Shown here piece by piece: positions 21,764 to 23,794 of a stretch of DNA of 23,794 bases (the stretch's first letter is position 1; each line of letters begins with the position of its first letter). The stretch is from CAYWFP01 sp964457365 (GTDB taxonomy: Bacteria > Planctomycetota > SZUA-567). The position numbers were made by a program, and so were the translations under genes. The notes under the pieces were generated by a model. That model saw only the letters and a program-made list of their open reading frames with translations. It made no database searches and was not told where the DNA came from. The DNA is taken from positions 1-23,794 of the forward strand of contig CAYWFP010000062.1 in the NCBI GenBank assembly GCA_964457365.1, written 5' to 3'.

Positions 21764-22213
21764 CTACGCCATAGAATCACCGCCGCCGTCCGCCCGGCGG
21801 AAATAGCGCTCGCTGTCGCGCTTGACCTTCTCCGCCTTCTGGACCTTGATCTCCTTGAGCAGGAAGTAATTCAGTATGGTGCGGATAGCGATGATCGCCG
21901 CGAGCTGGCCGATATCGTTCCAGTTCGGGGCGATGGTGGTCTTGAGAATGCTCGCGCCGATGAGAAAGCCCAACCCCAGCGAGAAGCAGTGCCCCAACTC
22001 CATCCGGCTCTCCTCGATGGCGTCGCTGGCCTTGGCGCCCATGAGCGCGTCCTTCATGAAGATCCACAGCGCCTTCAGCACTCCGATCAGGATCACCACG
22101 ATCGCCAGCAGAAGACACAGATCGACCACGAAATTGTTCAGCGAAAGGATAAAGTGGTGCCCCCATTGCGCGGCCAGATCCAGCCAGCCGGCTCCCTCTT
22201 CGGCTCCGTTCAT
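21764..22213 (-). CDS. DUF1622 family membrane protein
   Basis: A 149-aa integral membrane protein. Three hydrophobic helices lie at about 28-50, 76-93 and 100-119. The block GLGFLIGASILKTTIAP...LAAIIAIRTILNYFLLKE matches the DUF1622 family. A charged, Lys/Arg-rich tail (121-149) is probably cytosolic. The family has no experimental role; it is often small and widespread. The ATG at 22213 is chosen because it overlaps the upstream stop as ATGA and has AAGGGGGGGG before it; a TTG 12 codons earlier would lie inside the heptosyltransferase end. Confidence 0.8.
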   Translation of the reverse strand: MNGAEEGAGWLDLAAQWGHHFILSLNNFVVDLCLLLAIVVILIGVLKALWIFMKDALMGAKASDAIEESRMELGHCFSLGLGFLIGASILKTTIAPNWNDIGQLAAIIAIRTILNYFLLKEIKVQKAEKVKRDSERYFRRADGGGDSMA

Positions 22214-23229
22214 ACCCCCCCCTTCTCTGTTTTCGTCTGCTCCATCCAATCGCCAAATGCCGGCACGACCTTGTCAGCGGCGAGTTCGTGCAGCATCGGC
22301 CCGCGTCGATTCCAGTCGGCCGGCCGCGCCGCAACATGGACGTGCCCCCCTCCCACGGGCGCGCAGCGGAGCGGGTCGCTCGCGCCGAACCAACTGAACG
22401 TCGGCTTGCCCAGAAGCCACGCCAGATGCAGCGCAGCGCTGTCGGGCCCGGCATAGCGCCGGCAGAGCGACAGGAGCGCCACCATCTCGCGCACGTCCGT
22501 CGACGGCGCCAGCAGCGCGCGCGTCCCGGCCATGGCCCGCATGGCCTCGAGCCGGTCCCGCTCGGCCGGCCCCCAGAGCAGCACGCAACGGCAACCCGCC
22601 GCGACCGCCGCGTCCAGCAGGCACGGCATGTGCGAAAGCGGCCAGACCTTGCTCGGCCAGCCCGCACCGACGCCGATCAGCAGAACGTTCCCGCCCAAGC
22701 CGTTCTCGTCCCACCACGCCCGCATGCGATCGTACGCGCCTTTCTCGATCGGCAGGTCGACCGGGTGCATCGGTGGCGGCTCGATATCCAACGCCGCCAG
22801 GAGCGCGAGCATGCGCGAACTGACGTGATGAAGTTCCGGTTCGGGCGAGATGAGTTCGTTGTTCAATACCGGCGCGAGTTCGCGCGCGTCCAGCGGCGCT
22901 CGGCGGAAGCCGATGCGGCGCTGGATACCCGCCAGCCACGGGATCGCCGCGCTCTTGGTCAGGCCCTGCGCGTCGATGGCGGCAGTATAGCCGTACGAGC
23001 GGATGCTTCGCGCCAGTCGCCATAAACCGCGCAAACCGCGTTCGGCTTTGGGCCAGACATGCACCTCATCCAGTTGCGGCAAGGCTTCCAGCAGCGGCGC
23101 ACACGGTTCGCTCACCACCCAGCCGAGCTCCGCCTCGGGCATGGCCTCGGCCAGCGCCGCCAGCAACGGCAACGTCAGCGCGGTGTCGCCCAGCGCGCTC
23201 AGGCGTACGATCAGAATGCGTTCGCTCAC
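22210..23229 (-). CDS. Glycosyltransferase family 9, ADP-heptose:LPS heptosyltransferase-like
   Basis: A 339-aa GT-B fold enzyme that should transfer heptose to the LPS inner core. Visible motifs: SALGDTALTLP (11-21) with catalytic-type Asp15, GVGAGWPSKVWPL (186-198) with Lys194, and GPDSAALHLAWLLGKPT (261-277) with Asp263, which in WaaC contacts the nucleotide sugar. The start is GTG at 23229, with a G-run (GGGGG) 6 nt upstream. It supports a Gram-negative envelope. The acceptor sugar cannot be told; other GT9 members build O-antigen parts. It is coupled to the DUF1622 gene by an ATGA overlap. Confidence 0.87.
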   Translation of the reverse strand: MSERILIVRLSALGDTALTLPLLAALAEAMPEAELGWVVSEPCAPLLEALPQLDEVHVWPKAERGLRGLWRLARSIRSYGYTAAIDAQGLTKSAAIPWLAGIQRRIGFRRAPLDARELAPVLNNELISPEPELHHVSSRMLALLAALDIEPPPMHPVDLPIEKGAYDRMRAWWDENGLGGNVLLIGVGAGWPSKVWPLSHMPCLLDAAVAAGCRCVLLWGPAERDRLEAMRAMAGTRALLAPSTDVREMVALLSLCRRYAGPDSAALHLAWLLGKPTFSWFGASDPLRCAPVGGGHVHVAARPADWNRRGPMLHELAADKVVPAFGDWMEQTKTEKGGV

Positions 23230-23248
23230 CTCGTCCCCCTATTCCCGA

Positions 23249-23276
23249 AGTGTATTCATCGCGTCGACAGGCTCAA
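23249..23276 (-). promoter_or_regulatory. Candidate heptosyltransferase promoter
   Basis: Minus strand TTGAGC (23276-23271), 16-bp spacer, TACACT (23254-23249), with a leader of about 13 nt. It lies in the divergent region shared with the MoxR gene. Confidence 0.42.
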
Positions 23277-23323
23277 CGAAAAACGGAACGCCAACCGCTT
23301 GGGATGCCGTATGTAATATCCTT

Positions 23324-23351
23324 TTGACAGCGCTTTCGATAGTGTTATACT
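23324..23351 (+). promoter_or_regulatory. Promoter of the MoxR gene
   Basis: Perfect TTGACA (23324-23329), 16-bp spacer, TATACT (23346-23351). It gives a fairly long leader of ~98 nt before the ATG at 23455. I see no named leader structure in it. Confidence 0.75.
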
Positions 23352-23454
23352 TGAGCCTTGCCCCGCGTGGCAGCGTTATTAACCTGACAGAATAGGATGC
23401 CGGCGCCGCAATCGCTCGTTCGGGGCGACGCGGTCAGCGAAAAAGGAACCGCCC

Positions 23455-23794
23455 ATGACCGATATGAAAGAAAAAGCACAGGAATTCCGGGACATTTACG
23501 CCAAACTGCGTCGGGAAATCGGCCGGGTCATCGTCGGTCACGATAAGGTGGTCGAGGGCGTGCTGACGTGCACGTTCGTCGGTGGCAACTGCCTCCTGGA
23601 AGGCGTGCCGGGGCTCGGGAAGACCATGCTCGTGCGTACGCTCGCGGACGTGCTGGATCTGGAGTTCTCGCGCATCCAGTTCACGCCCGACCTGATGCCC
23701 GCGGATATCATCGGCACCAACATCATCCGCGAGGACGAGCGCGGCAACCGCTCGCTGGTCTTCCAGCCGGGGCCGCTCTTCGCCCAGATCATCC
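23455..23794 (+). CDS. MoxR-type AAA+ ATPase, N-terminal part (runs off the window)
   Basis: The first 113 residues of a MoxR-family ATPase. A Lys/Glu-rich start (MTDMKEKAQEFRDIY) leads into IGRVIVGHDKVVEGVL, the family lead-in. The Walker A is GVPGLGKT, and FTPDLMPADIIG and FQPGPLF are family blocks found before the Walker B, which lies beyond the window end. MoxR proteins act as metal-insertion or assembly chaperones with DUF58 and VWA partners. The next genes probably include another DUF58, but cannot be seen. AAGGAA is upstream of the ATG and a strong promoter precedes it. Confidence 0.9.
   Translation, partial: MTDMKEKAQEFRDIYAKLRREIGRVIVGHDKVVEGVLTCTFVGGNCLLEGVPGLGKTMLVRTLADVLDLEFSRIQFTPDLMPADIIGTNIIREDERGNRSLVFQPGPLFAQII

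Overview
The window is a GC-rich bacterial chromosome segment from a Gram-negative lineage. It encodes an ADP-heptose:LPS heptosyltransferase-like enzyme, a SurA/PpiC-type exported isomerase and a Sec-exported glycoside hydrolase. Core genes are clearly bacterial: topA with four zinc ribbons, rpmB (bL28, four-Cys form), ychF, fumC, acpS and purU. The plant/trypanosome-like ATP phosphofructokinase, the DUF5060-type exported hydrolase, the REC-RsbW-type fusion and many MoxR/DUF58-type genes fit a PVC-like or neighbouring candidate phylum (Planctomycetota, Lentisphaerota, Hydrogenedentota, Sumerlaeota). The sequence alone does not settle the taxon. No rRNA, tRNA, CRISPR array, transposase or phage gene was found. 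This is mostly ordinary chromosome with a few uncharacterised small genes.

Layout. 66-3128 (minus): a small Cys-rich membrane protein with a leaderless-looking promoter, an ATP-type phosphofructokinase ending at a strong terminator, a possible 38-aa microprotein, and a family 4 uracil-DNA glycosylase. 3267-6116 (minus): topA with a classical terminator and a second terminator-like hairpin 117 bp further on. 6421-10745 (plus): a large exported glycoside-hydrolase-like protein whose end overlaps a COMT-like methyltransferase, then a small two-helix membrane protein. An AT-rich inverted repeat at 10772-10829 lies where the plus and minus genes converge.

10826-17040 (minus): an eight-gene, tightly packed, probably co-transcribed run. 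In order of transcription it holds a free-standing lipoyl/E3-binding-like protein, an FMN azoreductase-like flavoprotein, AcpS, a short ketoacyl synthase, a DUF58 protein, PurU, FumC and a Cys-rich DUF3795-like protein. Several junctions are ATGA overlaps. Then come rpmB, ychF and a response-regulator/anti-sigma-kinase-like fusion, each minus and each with its own promoter.

19849-21749 (plus): a nitroreductase with a 16-bp palindrome in its leader and an exported PpiC isomerase. 21764-23229 (minus): a DUF1622 membrane protein coupled by ATGA to a GT9 heptosyltransferase. 23455 to the end (plus): the start of a MoxR-type AAA+ ATPase.

Promoters are unusually readable. Most candidates have a -35 of TTGACA or TTGCCA, a spacer of exactly 16 bp and a -10 close to TATACT. 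The best candidates for something undescribed are the lipoyl/AcpS/KAS operon, the hydrolase-methyltransferase pair, the small proteins and the palindromic operators. I see no obvious complete new defence or mobile system.
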